A stretch of DNA of 64,000 nucleotides from Streptomyces albidoflavus (GCF_000719955.1 NZ_JOII01000009.1:62001-126000), one strand, 5' to 3'. Numbered from the stretch's first letter, positions 39,028 through 49,294 are shown. Translations and numbers: made by a program. Notes: generated from the sequence alone by a model not told the origin.

Positions 39028-39705
39028 ATGAGCAGACGCTCCGGCATCCTTGAGTTCGCCGTCCTCGGACTGCTGCGCGAGTCCCCGATGCACGGCTACG
39101 AGCTGCGGAAACGGCTCAACACCTCGCTCGGGATCTTCCGCGCCTTCAGCTACGGCACGCTCTATCCGTGCCTCAAAACGCTGGTGGCCAACGGCTGGTT
39201 GATCGAGGAATCCAGCGGTCCGCCCGAGGACGCCCTCGCGGTGCCCCTCACCGGCCGCCGGGCCAAGATCGTCTACCGGCTCACCGCGGAAGGTAAGGAG
39301 CACTTCGAGGATCTGCTCTCGCAGACCGGTCCCGACGCCTACGAGGACGAGCACTTCGCCGCCCGCTTCGCCTTCTTCGGCCAGACGTCGCGCGATGTCC
39401 GCATGCGAGTGCTCGAAGGCCGGCGCAGCCGGCTGGAGGAGCGGCTGGAGAAGATGCGGGCCTCACTGGCCCGTACCAGGGAGCGCCTCGACGACTACAC
39501 GCTCGAACTCCAACGGCACGGAATGGAGTCCGTGGAGCGCGAGGTGCGCTGGCTGAACGAGCTGATCGAGAGCGAACGGTCGGGCCGCCACCGGCGGACC
39601 GGCCAGGACGGCTCACCTCAGCAGGGCACATCCGGAGAGAAGGACGATCTGCCCCGGTCGCGGGAGAACTCCCGCCCGGATTCGTCCGACGACACCGCCA
39701 CATGA
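39028..39705 (+). CDS. PadR-family transcriptional regulator
   Basis: A 225-residue regulator. The PadR winged helix is clear: [38 protein letters not shown] and [17 protein letters not shown] long helical C-terminal domain follows (residues 110-185, [20 protein letters not shown]), then a disordered hydrophilic tail. It is 58 bases upstream of ino1 in the same direction; the same padR-ino1 neighbour pair occurs in mycobacteria (Rv0047c-Rv0046c). It probably controls itself and perhaps ino1. Confidence 0.93.
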   Translation: MSRRSGILEFAVLGLLRESPMHGYELRKRLNTSLGIFRAFSYGTLYPCLKTLVANGWLIEESSGPPEDALAVPLTGRRAKIVYRLTAEGKEHFEDLLSQTGPDAYEDEHFAARFAFFGQTSRDVRMRVLEGRRSRLEERLEKMRASLARTRERLDDYTLELQRHGMESVEREVRWLNELIESERSGRHRRTGQDGSPQQGTSGEKDDLPRSRENSRPDSSDDTAT

Positions 39706-39763
39706 GACCCGGCACTCGCAGGGCCTCATCGGGAACACCGAGAACACACAGGGAGCAACCGGA

Positions 39764-40846
39764 ATGGGTTCGGTTCGCGTAGCCATCGTCGGCGTGGGCA
39801 ACTGCGCCGCCTCGCTGGTGCAGGGCGTCGAGTACTACAAGGACGCAGACCCGGACAGCAAGGTCCCGGGCCTCATGCATGTCCAGTTCGGCGACTACCA
39901 CGTCAGCGACGTCGAGTTCGTCGCCGCCTTCGACGTGGATGCCAAGAAGGTCGGCCTGGACCTCGCCGACGCCATCGGCGCCAGCGAGAACAACACGATC
40001 AAGATCTGCGACGTGCCGAACTCCGGCGTGACCGTCCAGCGCGGCCACACCCTGGACGGCCTCGGCCGGTACTACCGCGAGACGATCGAGGAGTCCGCCG
40101 AGGAGCCGGCCGACATCGTCCAGACCCTCAAGGACCGCCAGGTCGACGTCCTCGTCTGCTACCTGCCGGTGGGCTCCGAGGACGCCGCGAAGTACTACGC
40201 GCAGTGCGCCATCGACGCCAAGGTCGCCTTCGTCAACGCCCTTCCGGTCTTCATCGCCGGCACCAAGGAGTGGGCGGACAAGTTCACCGAGGCCGGGGTC
40301 CCGATCGTCGGCGACGACATCAAGTCCCAGGTCGGCGCCACGATCACGCACCGCGTGATGGCGAAGCTCTTCGAGGACCGGGGCGTCGTCCTGGACCGCA
40401 CGATGCAGCTGAACGTCGGCGGCAACATGGACTTCAAGAACATGCTGGAGCGCGACCGCCTGGAGTCGAAGAAGATCTCCAAGACGCAGGCCGTCACCTC
40501 GCAGATCCGCGACCGCGACCTGGGCGCCGACAACGTCCACATCGGCCCCTCGGACTACGTGGCCTGGCTGGACGACCGCAAGTGGGCGTACGTGCGCCTG
40601 GAAGGCCGCGCCTTCGGCGACGTCCCGCTGAACCTGGAGTACAAGCTGGAGGTCTGGGACTCCCCGAACTCCGCCGGTGTCATCATCGACGCCGTCCGCG
40701 CCGCGAAGATCGCCAAGGACCGGGGCATCGGCGGCCCCGTCCTCTCCGCGAGCAGCTACTTCATGAAGAGCCCGCCCGTGCAGTACTTCGACGACGAGGC
40801 CCAGGCCAACGTCGAGAAGTTCATCAAGGGCGAGATCGAGCGCTGA
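39764..40846 (+). CDS. ino1: myo-Inositol-1-phosphate synthase
   Basis: This NAD-dependent enzyme turns glucose 6-phosphate into inositol 1-phosphate (also named inositol-3-phosphate), the source of inositol for mycothiol and phosphatidylinositol. The 360-residue product has the dinucleotide-binding [16 protein letters not shown], the active-site [16 protein letters not shown] and the [13 protein letters not shown] segment. Length is standard for bacterial Ino1. GGGAG lies upstream of ATG 39764. Confidence 0.97.
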   Translation: MGSVRVAIVGVGNCAASLVQGVEYYKDADPDSKVPGLMHVQFGDYHVSDVEFVAAFDVDAKKVGLDLADAIGASENNTIKICDVPNSGVTVQRGHTLDGLGRYYRETIEESAEEPADIVQTLKDRQVDVLVCYLPVGSEDAAKYYAQCAIDAKVAFVNALPVFIAGTKEWADKFTEAGVPIVGDDIKSQVGATITHRVMAKLFEDRGVVLDRTMQLNVGGNMDFKNMLERDRLESKKISKTQAVTSQIRDRDLGADNVHIGPSDYVAWLDDRKWAYVRLEGRAFGDVPLNLEYKLEVWDSPNSAGVIIDAVRAAKIAKDRGIGGPVLSASSYFMKSPPVQYFDDEAQANVEKFIKGEIER

Positions 40847-40875
40847 GCCGCCGGCGGCGCCGAGCCGCCGTCCGT

Positions 40876-40907
40876 GGGGCGGTCCTTCCTCCGGGGAGGG
40901 CCGCCCC
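40876..40907 (+). terminator. Hairpin after ino1
   Basis: GGGGCGGTCC (from 40876) pairs with GGGCCGCCCC (to 40907) with one G-T pair, extended by TTCC/GG inside. It lies about 30 bases after the ino1 stop. Confidence 0.65.
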
Positions 40908-40987
40908 TCGCTCGTTCGCGAGGCCGCCTGCCGCAGACCCGCCGAGTGGCGCGTTCCCCTCCCGCCCCCACATGCGATTCTGGCTCC

Positions 40988-42247
40988 ATGGCTGTCGTCG
41001 GTGACCTACGAGTACTCCTGCGCGTGCGGGACTTCCGGCGGCTGCTCACCGTCCGCCTCCTCTCCCAGGCCGCCGACGGCGTCTTCCAGGTCGCCCTCGC
41101 CACCTACGTCGTCTTCTCCCCCGAGAAGCAGACCTCCGCCGCCGCCATCGCCTCGGCCATGGCGGTCCTCCTCCTCCCGTACTCCCTGATCGGCCCGTTC
41201 GCCGGGGTCCTCCTCGACCGCTGGCGCCGCCGCCAGGTCTTCCTCTACGGCAATCTGCTCCGGGCCGTCCTCGCCGCGCTGACCGCCGCCCTGATGGTCA
41301 CCGGAGTGCCCGACTGGCTCTTCTACGTGGCGGCCCTCTGCGTGACCGCGGTCAACCGGTTCGTCCTCGCCGGGCTCTCCGCCGCGCTGCCCCGGGTGGT
41401 CGCCCGCGAGGAGCTGGTCATCGCCAACGCGCTCTCGCCGACCGCCGGCACCCTCGCCGCCACCGCCGGCGGGGGCCTCGCCTTCCTGGTCAGGCTCCTG
41501 GTCGCGGACTCCGACGCGGCGGTCCTGCTGCTCGGGGGACTCCTCTACCTCACCTCGGCCGGCGCCTCCCTCACCCTGGCCGTGCCCCTCCTCGGCCCCG
41601 ACCCGGGCCAGCTCCAGCACCTGCGCGGCGCGGTCGCGGGGGCGGCCCGCGGACTCGTCGCCGGGGTACGCCACCTGCGCGAGCCCGGCCGGCGCGGAGC
41701 CGCGCGGGCGCTGGCCGCCATGGCGGCCCTGCGGTTCTGCTACGGGGCGCTCACCGTCATGCTCCTCATGCTCTGCCGGTACGCCTGGTCCTCCGACGAG
41801 GACGGCGGGCTCGCGCTGCTCGGGGTCGCGGTGGCCGTCTCCGGCGCCGGGTTCTTCGTCGCCGCGCTCGTCACCCCCTCGGCCGCCCGCAGGCTGGGGG
41901 CGGCCGGCTGGATCGTCGCCTGCGCCGCCGGGGCGGGGGTGCTGGAGCTGGCCCTGGGGCTCACCTTCGCGCCCGTACCGCTGCTGGCCGGGGCCTTCGT
42001 GCTCGGGGTGGCCACCCAGGGGGCGAAGATCGCCACCGACACCATCGTGCAGGCCTCGGTCTCGGACGACTTCCGGGGCCGGATCTTCTCGGTCTACGAC
42101 GTCCTCTTCAACGTCGCCTTCGTGGCGGCCGCCGGAGTCTCCGCCCTGCTGCTGCCCGCTGACGGGAAGTCGGCCGGGCTGGTGGTCCTGGTGGCTCTGA
42201 TCTACGGAGCGGTTGCGGTGCTCATGACCCGTTTTGACCGCCAGTAA
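40988..42247 (+). CDS. MFS transporter
   Basis: A 419-residue membrane protein with about eleven to twelve helices. VVFSPEKQTSAAAIASAMAV, GPFAGVLLDRWRRRQVFLYG (the MFS loop 2-3 motif) and a C-terminal GRIFSVYDVLFNVAFVAAAG are typical of the MFS permeases of unknown substrate near ino1. ATG 40988 lacks a strong ribosome binding site. Confidence 0.87.
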   Translation: MAVVGDLRVLLRVRDFRRLLTVRLLSQAADGVFQVALATYVVFSPEKQTSAAAIASAMAVLLLPYSLIGPFAGVLLDRWRRRQVFLYGNLLRAVLAALTAALMVTGVPDWLFYVAALCVTAVNRFVLAGLSAALPRVVAREELVIANALSPTAGTLAATAGGGLAFLVRLLVADSDAAVLLLGGLLYLTSAGASLTLAVPLLGPDPGQLQHLRGAVAGAARGLVAGVRHLREPGRRGAARALAAMAALRFCYGALTVMLLMLCRYAWSSDEDGGLALLGVAVAVSGAGFFVAALVTPSAARRLGAAGWIVACAAGAGVLELALGLTFAPVPLLAGAFVLGVATQGAKIATDTIVQASVSDDFRGRIFSVYDVLFNVAFVAAAGVSALLLPADGKSAGLVVLVALIYGAVAVLMTRFDRQ

Positions 42248-42364
42248 GTGTCACATCAGTGACACAGACCCCCCGTTCACTTTTCGGCTGTCAGTGCGGC
42301 CGGATAGCTTACGGAGGTCTTATCGCACGAGGCCACGCCTCGTTTTCCACAGGGGGACCCCCAA

Positions 42365-42892
42365 GTGACCACTCCGCCGCCCCAGGGCCAGAACCCGTAC
42401 GGCCAGCAGCCTCCGCAGGGCCAGAACCCGTACGGCCAGCAGCAGGCCCCGGGCCAGCCGCAGCAGGGCGTTCCCCCGCAGGGCCAGCCCCAGGGCTTCC
42501 CCCAGCAGGGCCCGTACGCGGCCCCCGGCATGCCCGGCGCGGCCCCGGAGCCGCCGGCCAAGAACAAGAAGAAGAACATCCTGCGGGTCGTCGGCGCCGT
42601 CATCGCCCTCGCCGTCATCGGCGGCGGCTGGTGGGCCAGCCAGAGCGACCCGGCGGCCGCCAAGGCGGGCGACTGCGTCGAGCGGGGCAACGACGACGAC
42701 AACAACCCTGAGCTCAAGATCGTCGAGTGCAACTCCGACACGGCGGAGTACAAGGTCCTCGCCAAGATCGAGGGCAAGTTCATCGGCATGACCGCCCAGT
42801 CCAAGTGCGAGGACCAGGCGGAGGGCTTCAAGTACGCCTACACCCAGACCCAGGGCAACGACAGCTTCCTGCTCTGCCTGGACGACGCCTGA
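42365..42892 (+). CDS. LppU/SCO3897-like membrane-anchored protein
   Basis: A 175-residue protein: a Pro/Gln/Gly-rich cytoplasmic N-terminus built of QGQNPYGQQ repeats (residues 1-60), one membrane helix (ILRVVGAVIALAVIGGGWWA), then an extracytoplasmic domain with four cysteines (GDCVERG, VECNS, SKCED, LLCLDD) that can form two disulfides. The layout matches the LppU family. GGGGGA lies upstream of GTG 42365. Function unknown. It converges on cca with two parS sites between. Confidence 0.82.
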   Translation: MTTPPPQGQNPYGQQPPQGQNPYGQQQAPGQPQQGVPPQGQPQGFPQQGPYAAPGMPGAAPEPPAKNKKKNILRVVGAVIALAVIGGGWWASQSDPAAAKAGDCVERGNDDDNNPELKIVECNSDTAEYKVLAKIEGKFIGMTAQSKCEDQAEGFKYAYTQTQGNDSFLLCLDDA

Positions 42893-42925
42893 TCCCCGGC
42901 CGGGCACCGCGCGCCGACCGAGGAT

Positions 42926-42939
42926 GTTTCACGTGAAAC
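42926..42939. promoter_or_regulatory. parS: parS between lppU-like gene and cca
   Basis: A perfect GTTTCACGTGAAAC, 34 bases after the lppU-like stop. A second parS lies 75 bases to the right in the centre of a palindrome. Confidence 0.93.
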
Positions 42940-42986
42940 ATCGCGAGCGGGAGGCAAGGGACACCACCGGCTTACCCCGGCATAGA

Positions 42987-43028
42987 CGAAGGGGCGGCAT
43001 GTTTCACGTGAAACATGCCGCCCCTTCG
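42987..43028. terminator. parS: 42-bp perfect palindrome: bidirectional terminator with parS at its centre
   Basis: The sequence 42987-43028 is a perfect palindrome of 42 bases. Its middle 14 bases (43001-43014) are GTTTCACGTGAAAC; the arms start CGAAGGGGCGGCAT and end ATGCCGCCCCTTCG. It lies between the stops of two convergent genes (lppU-like and cca). As RNA it would form a long GC-rich hairpin, so one element can serve as a ParB site and as a terminator for both strands. Confidence 0.9.
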
Positions 43029-43047
43029 CGCTGTCCGGAGCCGGCGG

Positions 43048-44514
43048 TCAGCTCTGCCCGGCCCACCACTCCTTGAGCGCGGCCGCGGCGGCCTCCTCGC
43101 TCATGGGGCCGTTCTCCAGCCGCTGGTCGAGCAGGAAGGCGTACGCCTTGCCGATCACCGGGCCGGGGCCCACCCCGAGGAGCTGCATGATCTGGTTGCC
43201 GTCCAGGTCGGGCCGGATGGCGTCCAGCTCCTCCTGCTCCTGGAGCTGCGCGATCCGCTCCTCCAGGCCGTCGTAGGCCCGCGAGAGCGCCGCCGCCTTG
43301 CGCTTGTTCCGGGTGGTGCAGTCCGAGCGGGTCAGCTTGTGCAGGCGGCTCAGCTGGGGCCCGGCGTCCCGGACGTACCGGCGGACCGCGGAGTCGGTCC
43401 ATTCGCCGGTGCCGTAGCCGTGGAAGCGCAGGTGCAGCTCGACCAGCCGGGAGACGTCCTTCACCAGTTCGTTGGCGTACTTGAGCGCCGTCATGCGCTT
43501 CTTCACCATCTTGGCGCCGACCACCTCGTGGTGGTGGAAGGAGACCCGGCCGTCCTTCTCGAAGCGGCGCGTGCGCGGCTTGCCGATGTCGTGGAGGAGC
43601 GCCGCGAGCCGCAGGGTCAGGTCCGGGCCGTCCTCCTCCAGGTCGATCGCCTGCTCCAGGACGGTCAGGCTGTGCTCGTAGACGTCCTTGTGACGGTGAT
43701 GCTCGTCACTCTCCAGCCGCAGCTCCGGCAGCTCCGGCAGCACGTGCGCGGCGAGGCCGGTGTCGACGAGCAGGGTGAGGCCCTTGCGGGGGTGGGTGGA
43801 GAGCAGGAGCTTGTTCAGCTCGTCGCGGACCCGCTCGGCGGAGACGATGGTGATCCGCTCGGCCATCGCCGTCATGGCGGCGACCACCTCCGGCGCAACG
43901 TCGAAGTCGAGCTGCGCGGCGAACCGCGCGGCGCGCATCATCCGCAGCGGGTCGTCGGAGAAGGACGCCTCGGGCGTCCCGGGCGTCCGCAGCACCTGGG
44001 CAGACAGGTCCTCCAGGCCGCCGTAGGGGTCGACGAAGGTCTTCTGCGGCAGGGCCACCGCCATGGCGTTGACCGTGAAGTCGCGGCGGACCAGGTCGTC
44101 CTCGATCGAGTCGCCGTAGGAGACCTCGGGCTTGCGCGAGGTGCGGTCGTACGCCTCCGAGCGGTACGTGGTGATCTCGATCTCGAAGGTCACCTCCTCG
44201 CCCTCGACCAGGGCCCGCTTCTGGCAGCCGACGGTGCCGAAGGCGATGCCGACCTCCCAGACGGCGTCCGCCCACGGCCGGACCAGCCGGAGGACCTGCT
44301 CCGGCCGGGCGTCGGTGGTGAAGTCCAGGTCGTTCCCCAGCCGCCCGAGCAACGCGTCGCGGACCGAGCCGCCCACCAGCGCGAGGGAGTGTCCGGCCTC
44401 CTCGAAACGACGGGCCAGATCGTCCGCGGCGGGGGAGACGCGCAGCAGTTCGCTCACAGCGCGGCGCTGCGCCTGGCTCAGTTCACGGGGCTTGTCTTCG
44501 TTGGCGTTCGGCAC
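43048..44514 (-). CDS. cca: CCA tRNA nucleotidyltransferase / poly(A) polymerase family
   Basis: A class II nucleotidyltransferase that adds CCA to tRNA 3' ends or, in some actinobacteria, acts as poly(A) polymerase (PcnA). The 488-residue product has LVGGSVRDALLGR and GNDLDFTTDA (metal site), RRDFTVNAMAV, DPLRMMRAARFAAQL, and a C-terminal HD domain with HLLHDIGKP-like ALLHDIGKPRTR. GTG 44514 is chosen; there is no clear ribosome binding site. It corresponds to mycobacterial pcnA (Rv3907c). Confidence 0.93.
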   Translation of the reverse strand: MPNANEDKPRELSQAQRRAVSELLRVSPAADDLARRFEEAGHSLALVGGSVRDALLGRLGNDLDFTTDARPEQVLRLVRPWADAVWEVGIAFGTVGCQKRALVEGEEVTFEIEITTYRSEAYDRTSRKPEVSYGDSIEDDLVRRDFTVNAMAVALPQKTFVDPYGGLEDLSAQVLRTPGTPEASFSDDPLRMMRAARFAAQLDFDVAPEVVAAMTAMAERITIVSAERVRDELNKLLLSTHPRKGLTLLVDTGLAAHVLPELPELRLESDEHHRHKDVYEHSLTVLEQAIDLEEDGPDLTLRLAALLHDIGKPRTRRFEKDGRVSFHHHEVVGAKMVKKRMTALKYANELVKDVSRLVELHLRFHGYGTGEWTDSAVRRYVRDAGPQLSRLHKLTRSDCTTRNKRKAAALSRAYDGLEERIAQLQEQEELDAIRPDLDGNQIMQLLGVGPGPVIGKAYAFLLDQRLENGPMSEEAAAAALKEWWAGQS

Positions 44515-44692
44515 AACAGAAAAGGGTACGTGCCCGCGTCGGCCCGGGCCGACCCGATTCCGGGCGGGCACCCGCGCGAAGATCCCTCTGGAGCCCTCCC
44601 CGGCACTTCGGCTCAGTTCGCATCGTTACGATGCCTGGACGCATCACCCGACAACCACCGACCGAGCTGACGAACAAGGGACGGAACAGCGC

Positions 44693-47056
44693 GTGGCCGA
44701 GGCGGCAGACATCCCGAGGACCGGCCCGTCAGCTGCCCGCCGGTGGCTCGGCCGGGGCGCGGCCCTCCTCGCCGGCACGGCCCTTCTCGGCGGGCTGCTG
44801 AACCCGGCTACCGCCGAGGCGGCCGGGGCCCCGCAGGCACCCGCCGCCGACGCCAAGGCACGCACCGCCCAGCCGGTCTCCGTCTCCCTCGACTCGTTCG
44901 CCCCCGCGGCGCCGGTCAAGGGCGACCGCCTGACGATCTCGGGCACGGTCACCAACCAGAGCAAGCGGACGATCACCGACGCCCATGTCGGCCTCCGGGT
45001 CGGCCCGGTCCTCAACGGGCGCAGTGCCATCGATCACGCCGCCCGCCGCGACGGCTTCTCCCCGGGCGCCGACGGCCTGGAGATCGACGAGGAGTACGCC
45101 CAGGAGATCGACTCGCTCGCCGCGGGCCGGTCGCTGCCGTTCCGCCTCTCCGTGCCGGTCGACGACCTCGATCTCGACTCCGAGGGGATCTACCAGCTCG
45201 GCGTCTCGCTGAGCGGGCAGACCGCCGCCCAGCCCTACGAGCAGGTGCAGGGCATCGAGCGGACCTTCCTGCCGTGGCAGCCGAAGGCGGCCGGCGGGCA
45301 GACCTCGCTCACCATGCTGTGGCCGCTCATCTCCACCCCGCACCTCACCGCGGAGACCGACTCCGACGAGGAGCAGACGCCGATCTTCGAGGACGACAGC
45401 CTCGCCGAGGAGATCGCCCCGGGCGGCCGGCTGGAGCGGATGGTCGCCCTCGGCCGGGAGCTCGACATCACCTGGGTCGTCGACCCGGACCTGTTGGCCT
45501 CGGTCGACGCGATGCGCGGCGGCTACCGGGTGCGCAACGAGGACGGCACCACCCGGGCCGGCAGCGAACAGAGCGAGAAGCTCGCCACCGACTGGCTGGC
45601 CTCCGTGGAGAGCGCGGTGGCGGGCAAGAAGATCGTCGCCCTTCCCTACGGGGACCCGGACATCGCCTCGATCGCCCACCGGGGCAAGAACGTCTCCGGC
45701 TCGCTCGGCCGGCTGAAGGACGCCACCGACGTGGCCGCCAGCACGGTCGAGACGATCCTCCACGTCAAGCCCAGCACCGATTTCGCCTGGCCGGTGGAGG
45801 GCGCGGTCACCCCGTCCGTCATCGACGTGGCGACCTCGGCGGGAGCGCGGAACGTCATCGCCCGCAGCGACAGCATGCGCGAGGCGGGGAGCCTCACCTA
45901 CACCCCCTCGGCCGCGCGGCCGATCGGCGGCGGGACGACGGCCGTGGTCTCCGACGACCGGCTCTCCACCCTCTTCCAGGGCGACATGACCAAGGCCGGC
46001 AACGCGACCCTCGCCGTCCAGCGGTTCGTGGCCCAGACCCTGATGACCACGCTCCAGGACGAGGGGAACGAGCGCAGCCTCGTCGTCGCCCCGCAGCGGA
46101 TGCCCACCGCCAGCCAGGCCCGGACCATGGCCGAGGCGCTGCGGGCCCTGGACGACGAGCGCTGGTCCACCCCGCAGAACCTGACGGCGGCGGCGAAGAC
46201 CGAGCCCGACGCCCGCGCCACGACCCGGGTGCCGGGCAACGGCTCGTACCCCTCGGCGCTGCGGAAGCAGGAACTGCCGAAGGCGGCGTTCGAGGAGATC
46301 AAGGGGACCCAGGACAGGCTGGACCGCTTCAAGGTCATCCTCACCAACCAGGACCGCGTGGTGCCGCCCTTCGGCCGCGCCGTGGACCGGGAGATGTCCA
46401 CCTCCTGGCGCGGCCTGGCCGAGGAGGCGCAGCAGTTCCGCTCCGTGGTCTCGACGTACCTGAACCAGTTGATCGGCAGCGTGCAGCTGATCGAGAAGAG
46501 CGAGGCCAAGCTCTCCGGCCACAGCGCCACCATCCCGGTCACCGTGCAGAACAACCTGCTTCAGGGCGTCGACAAGCTGGTGCTGCGGCTGGAGTCCTCC
46601 AAGCCGACCCGCCTCAAGATCGGCGAGGGCCGCTACCAGGACCAGCCGGTCAAGGTCTCCGGCGGCCACAGCCAGTCGGTGAAGTTCACGACCACCGCCA
46701 ACGCCAACGGCCCCGTCCCGGTCAGGGCCCAGCTGTACACCGAGGACGGCCGGGCCTACGGCGCCCCGATCCGCTTCGACGTGAACGTCACGGAGTTCAC
46801 GCCGACGGTGATGCTGGTCCTCGCGGGCGGCGTACTCTTGCTCGTCCTCGCCGGTTTCCGCATGTACACGCAACGGAAGCGGCAGGCGCGGGAGCTGGAG
46901 GCGGAACAGGGCGGCACGCCGGGCGATCCGGGCGCCGGTCCGGCGGGCGAGGGGCAGGACGGGGACGGCGGCCCCGGGCAGCCGGGTGACCACGGCCCGG
47001 ACACCGCTCCCGAAAGCCCGGCCCCGTCCGGCCCGGGTGAGACAGTGGACCGCTGA
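44693..47056 (+). CDS. DUF6049 family secreted membrane-anchored protein
   Basis: A 787-residue envelope protein of unknown function. An N-terminal signal sequence (RRWLGRGAALLAGTALLGGL, ending ATAEAAGA) is followed by an immunoglobulin-like domain, a long middle region and a C-terminal membrane helix (TPTVMLVLAGGVLLLVLAGF) with a short Gly/Pro-rich cytoplasmic tail. GTG 44693 is chosen as start. It is the first of DUF6049-murJ-pseudokinase-sigM, an order conserved in mycobacteria (Rv3909 before mviN), so a part in wall growth is likely. Confidence 0.88.
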   Translation: MAEAADIPRTGPSAARRWLGRGAALLAGTALLGGLLNPATAEAAGAPQAPAADAKARTAQPVSVSLDSFAPAAPVKGDRLTISGTVTNQSKRTITDAHVGLRVGPVLNGRSAIDHAARRDGFSPGADGLEIDEEYAQEIDSLAAGRSLPFRLSVPVDDLDLDSEGIYQLGVSLSGQTAAQPYEQVQGIERTFLPWQPKAAGGQTSLTMLWPLISTPHLTAETDSDEEQTPIFEDDSLAEEIAPGGRLERMVALGRELDITWVVDPDLLASVDAMRGGYRVRNEDGTTRAGSEQSEKLATDWLASVESAVAGKKIVALPYGDPDIASIAHRGKNVSGSLGRLKDATDVAASTVETILHVKPSTDFAWPVEGAVTPSVIDVATSAGARNVIARSDSMREAGSLTYTPSAARPIGGGTTAVVSDDRLSTLFQGDMTKAGNATLAVQRFVAQTLMTTLQDEGNERSLVVAPQRMPTASQARTMAEALRALDDERWSTPQNLTAAAKTEPDARATTRVPGNGSYPSALRKQELPKAAFEEIKGTQDRLDRFKVILTNQDRVVPPFGRAVDREMSTSWRGLAEEAQQFRSVVSTYLNQLIGSVQLIEKSEAKLSGHSATIPVTVQNNLLQGVDKLVLRLESSKPTRLKIGEGRYQDQPVKVSGGHSQSVKFTTTANANGPVPVRAQLYTEDGRAYGAPIRFDVNVTEFTPTVMLVLAGGVLLLVLAGFRMYTQRKRQARELEAEQGGTPGDPGAGPAGEGQDGDGGPGQPGDHGPDTAPESPAPSGPGETVDR

Positions 47057-47104
47057 GCAATGTCGTGGCCCGTGGGCCCGGGGACGATGAGGTGGGGTTA
47101 GACC

Positions 47105-49294
47105 ATGAACGCGCCGTACAACGGTGACCGTGGCCAGCGCGCGGAGGGCCCGGTGCCGCAGGGCGACCGGCCGGAGCCGCCGGTCCCGCCGGAGCCCGGC
47201 GGCCCCACGGGCGAGGGCTTCCCCCAGCAGCCCGGGCCCGACCCCTACCTCCAGCACGCCTACGAGCAGGACCCGTACCGCGCGCACGACCTCAGCGCCC
47301 AGGACCCGGTGGGCGAGGCCCTGTACGACCGCGCCTCGCACCCGCCGCCGGCCGGCCCGCCCCCGGCCCCGGTGTACGGCCCGCCCCGGCCGGAGCAGCC
47401 GGCGCCCGACCCCCGGCTCTGGGCCCAGGCTCCCGCGCCGGAGCCGGCCGGTCCGGGCAAGCACCTGCCGTACGGCGACGCCACCGGCACGACCCAGTTC
47501 GTGGGCGTGGACGACCTCGTGTCCCAGGCCGGTCAGGAGCGCCACGAGCCGGACGCCTTCGCCCACCTCTACAAGGACCAGCAGCAGAGCGGCGGCGGCC
47601 GTCCGCCCGCCGACCCGCCCACGCCGCAGGCCGCACCCGACCCGGCGCCGGCCCCGAAGAAGCAGGGCAAGGCGGCCTCGCTGCTGAAGTCCAGCGCCAT
47701 AATGGCCGCCGGCACCATGGTCTCCCGGCTGACCGGCTTCGTCCGCTCGCTGGTCATCACCGCGGCGCTCGGCGCGGCCCTCCTCGGTGACACCTTCACC
47801 GTGGCCTACACGCTGCCGACGATGATCTACATCCTCACCGTCGGCGGTGGCCTCAACTCCGTCTTCGTCCCGCAGCTCGTCCGCGCGATGAAGAACGACG
47901 ACGACGGCGGCGAAGCCTTCGCCAACCGCCTGCTGACGCTGGTGATGGTGGCGCTCGGCGCCATCGTGCTCCTCGCGGTCCTGGCGGCCCCGCTCCTGAT
48001 CAACCTGATGTCGGACCCGGTGGCCAGCGATCCCGACGCCAACCGCGTCGGCATCACCTTCGCCCGCTACTGCCTGCCCACGATCTTCTTCATGGGCGTC
48101 CACGTGGTGATGGGCCAGATCCTCAACGCCCGCGGCAAGTTCGGCGCGATGATGTGGACCCCGGTCCTCAACAACATCGTGATGATCACCACCTTCGGGC
48201 TCTTCATCTGGGTCTACGGCTCGGCCGCCTCCTCCGGCATGAAGGTGGCGACCATCCCGGACGAGGGCGTCCGCCTGCTCGGCATCGGCACCCTGCTCGG
48301 ACTCGTCGTCCAGGCGCTGGCGATGATCCCCTACCTGCGCGAGACCGGTTTCCGCTTCCGGCCGCGGTTCGACTGGAAGGGCCACGGGCTCGGCAAGACC
48401 GTCCGCCTCGCCAAGTGGACCGTCCTCTTCGTCCTCGCCAACCAGGCCGGCGTCATCGTCGTCACCCAGCTCGCCACCCTCGCGGGCACCGAGACGAACG
48501 TCGACGGCACCGGCATCCTGGCCTACTCCAACGCCCAGCTCATCTGGGGCATGCCGCAGGCGATCATCACCGTCTCCGTCATGGCCGCCCTGCTGCCGCG
48601 CATCTCCCGGGCCGCCAGCGACAACGACGTGGGCGCCGTCCGCGACGACATCTCGCAGGGACTGCGCAACTCCGCCGTCGCCATCGTCCCGATCGCCTTC
48701 GGCTTCCTCGCCCTCGGCCTGCCGACCGCCACCCTGCTCTTCTCCTCCGCCGGGCTCGAGGCCGCCCACTCGATGGGCTACATCCTGATGGCCTTCGCCC
48801 TCGGCCTCATCCCGTACTCCGTGCAGTACGTGGTGCTCCGCGGCTTCTACGCCTACGAGGACACCCGCACGCCCTTCTACAACACGGTGATCGTCGCCGC
48901 CGTCAACGCCGCCGCCTCCGGCATCTGCTACCTCGTGCTGCCGGCCCGCTGGGCCGTGGTCGGCATGGCGGCCTCCTACGGCCTGGCCTACGCGGTCGGC
49001 GTCGGGGTGGCGTGGAAGCGGCTGGCCAAGCGGCTCGGCGGCGACCTGGACGGCGCACACGTGCTGCGGACCTACGCGCGGCTGGTCGGCGCGGCGATCC
49101 CCGCGGCCCTGCTCGGCGGCGGCCTCTCCTTCCTCCTGATGCGTCTGCTCGGCAGCGGCGCGCTGGGGTCCCTGGTGGCGCTGGCCGGGGGCGGCGTGGT
49201 GCTGCTGGCGGTCTTCTTCCTCGTCGGCCGCAAGATGCGGATCAACGAGATCAACTCCCTGGTGGGAATGGTCCGCGGGCGTCTGGGACGCTGA
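47105..49294 (+). CDS. murJ: MurJ/MviN lipid II flippase
   Basis: MurJ moves lipid II across the membrane for peptidoglycan synthesis. The 729-residue product has a Pro/Gly-rich cytoplasmic N-terminus of about 190 residues and then some fourteen helices of the MOP fold, starting with SAIMAAGTMVSRLTGFVRSL, the MurJ hallmark. QLVRAMKNDDDGGEAFANRL and FYAYEDTRTPFYNTV are also typical. Unlike the mycobacterial protein it does not carry a C-terminal kinase-like domain; that domain is in the next gene. Confidence 0.96.
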   Translation: MNAPYNGDRGQRAEGPVPQGDRPEPPVPPEPGGPTGEGFPQQPGPDPYLQHAYEQDPYRAHDLSAQDPVGEALYDRASHPPPAGPPPAPVYGPPRPEQPAPDPRLWAQAPAPEPAGPGKHLPYGDATGTTQFVGVDDLVSQAGQERHEPDAFAHLYKDQQQSGGGRPPADPPTPQAAPDPAPAPKKQGKAASLLKSSAIMAAGTMVSRLTGFVRSLVITAALGAALLGDTFTVAYTLPTMIYILTVGGGLNSVFVPQLVRAMKNDDDGGEAFANRLLTLVMVALGAIVLLAVLAAPLLINLMSDPVASDPDANRVGITFARYCLPTIFFMGVHVVMGQILNARGKFGAMMWTPVLNNIVMITTFGLFIWVYGSAASSGMKVATIPDEGVRLLGIGTLLGLVVQALAMIPYLRETGFRFRPRFDWKGHGLGKTVRLAKWTVLFVLANQAGVIVVTQLATLAGTETNVDGTGILAYSNAQLIWGMPQAIITVSVMAALLPRISRAASDNDVGAVRDDISQGLRNSAVAIVPIAFGFLALGLPTATLLFSSAGLEAAHSMGYILMAFALGLIPYSVQYVVLRGFYAYEDTRTPFYNTVIVAAVNAAASGICYLVLPARWAVVGMAASYGLAYAVGVGVAWKRLAKRLGGDLDGAHVLRTYARLVGAAIPAALLGGGLSFLLMRLLGSGALGSLVALAGGGVVLLAVFFLVGRKMRINEINSLVGMVRGRLGR

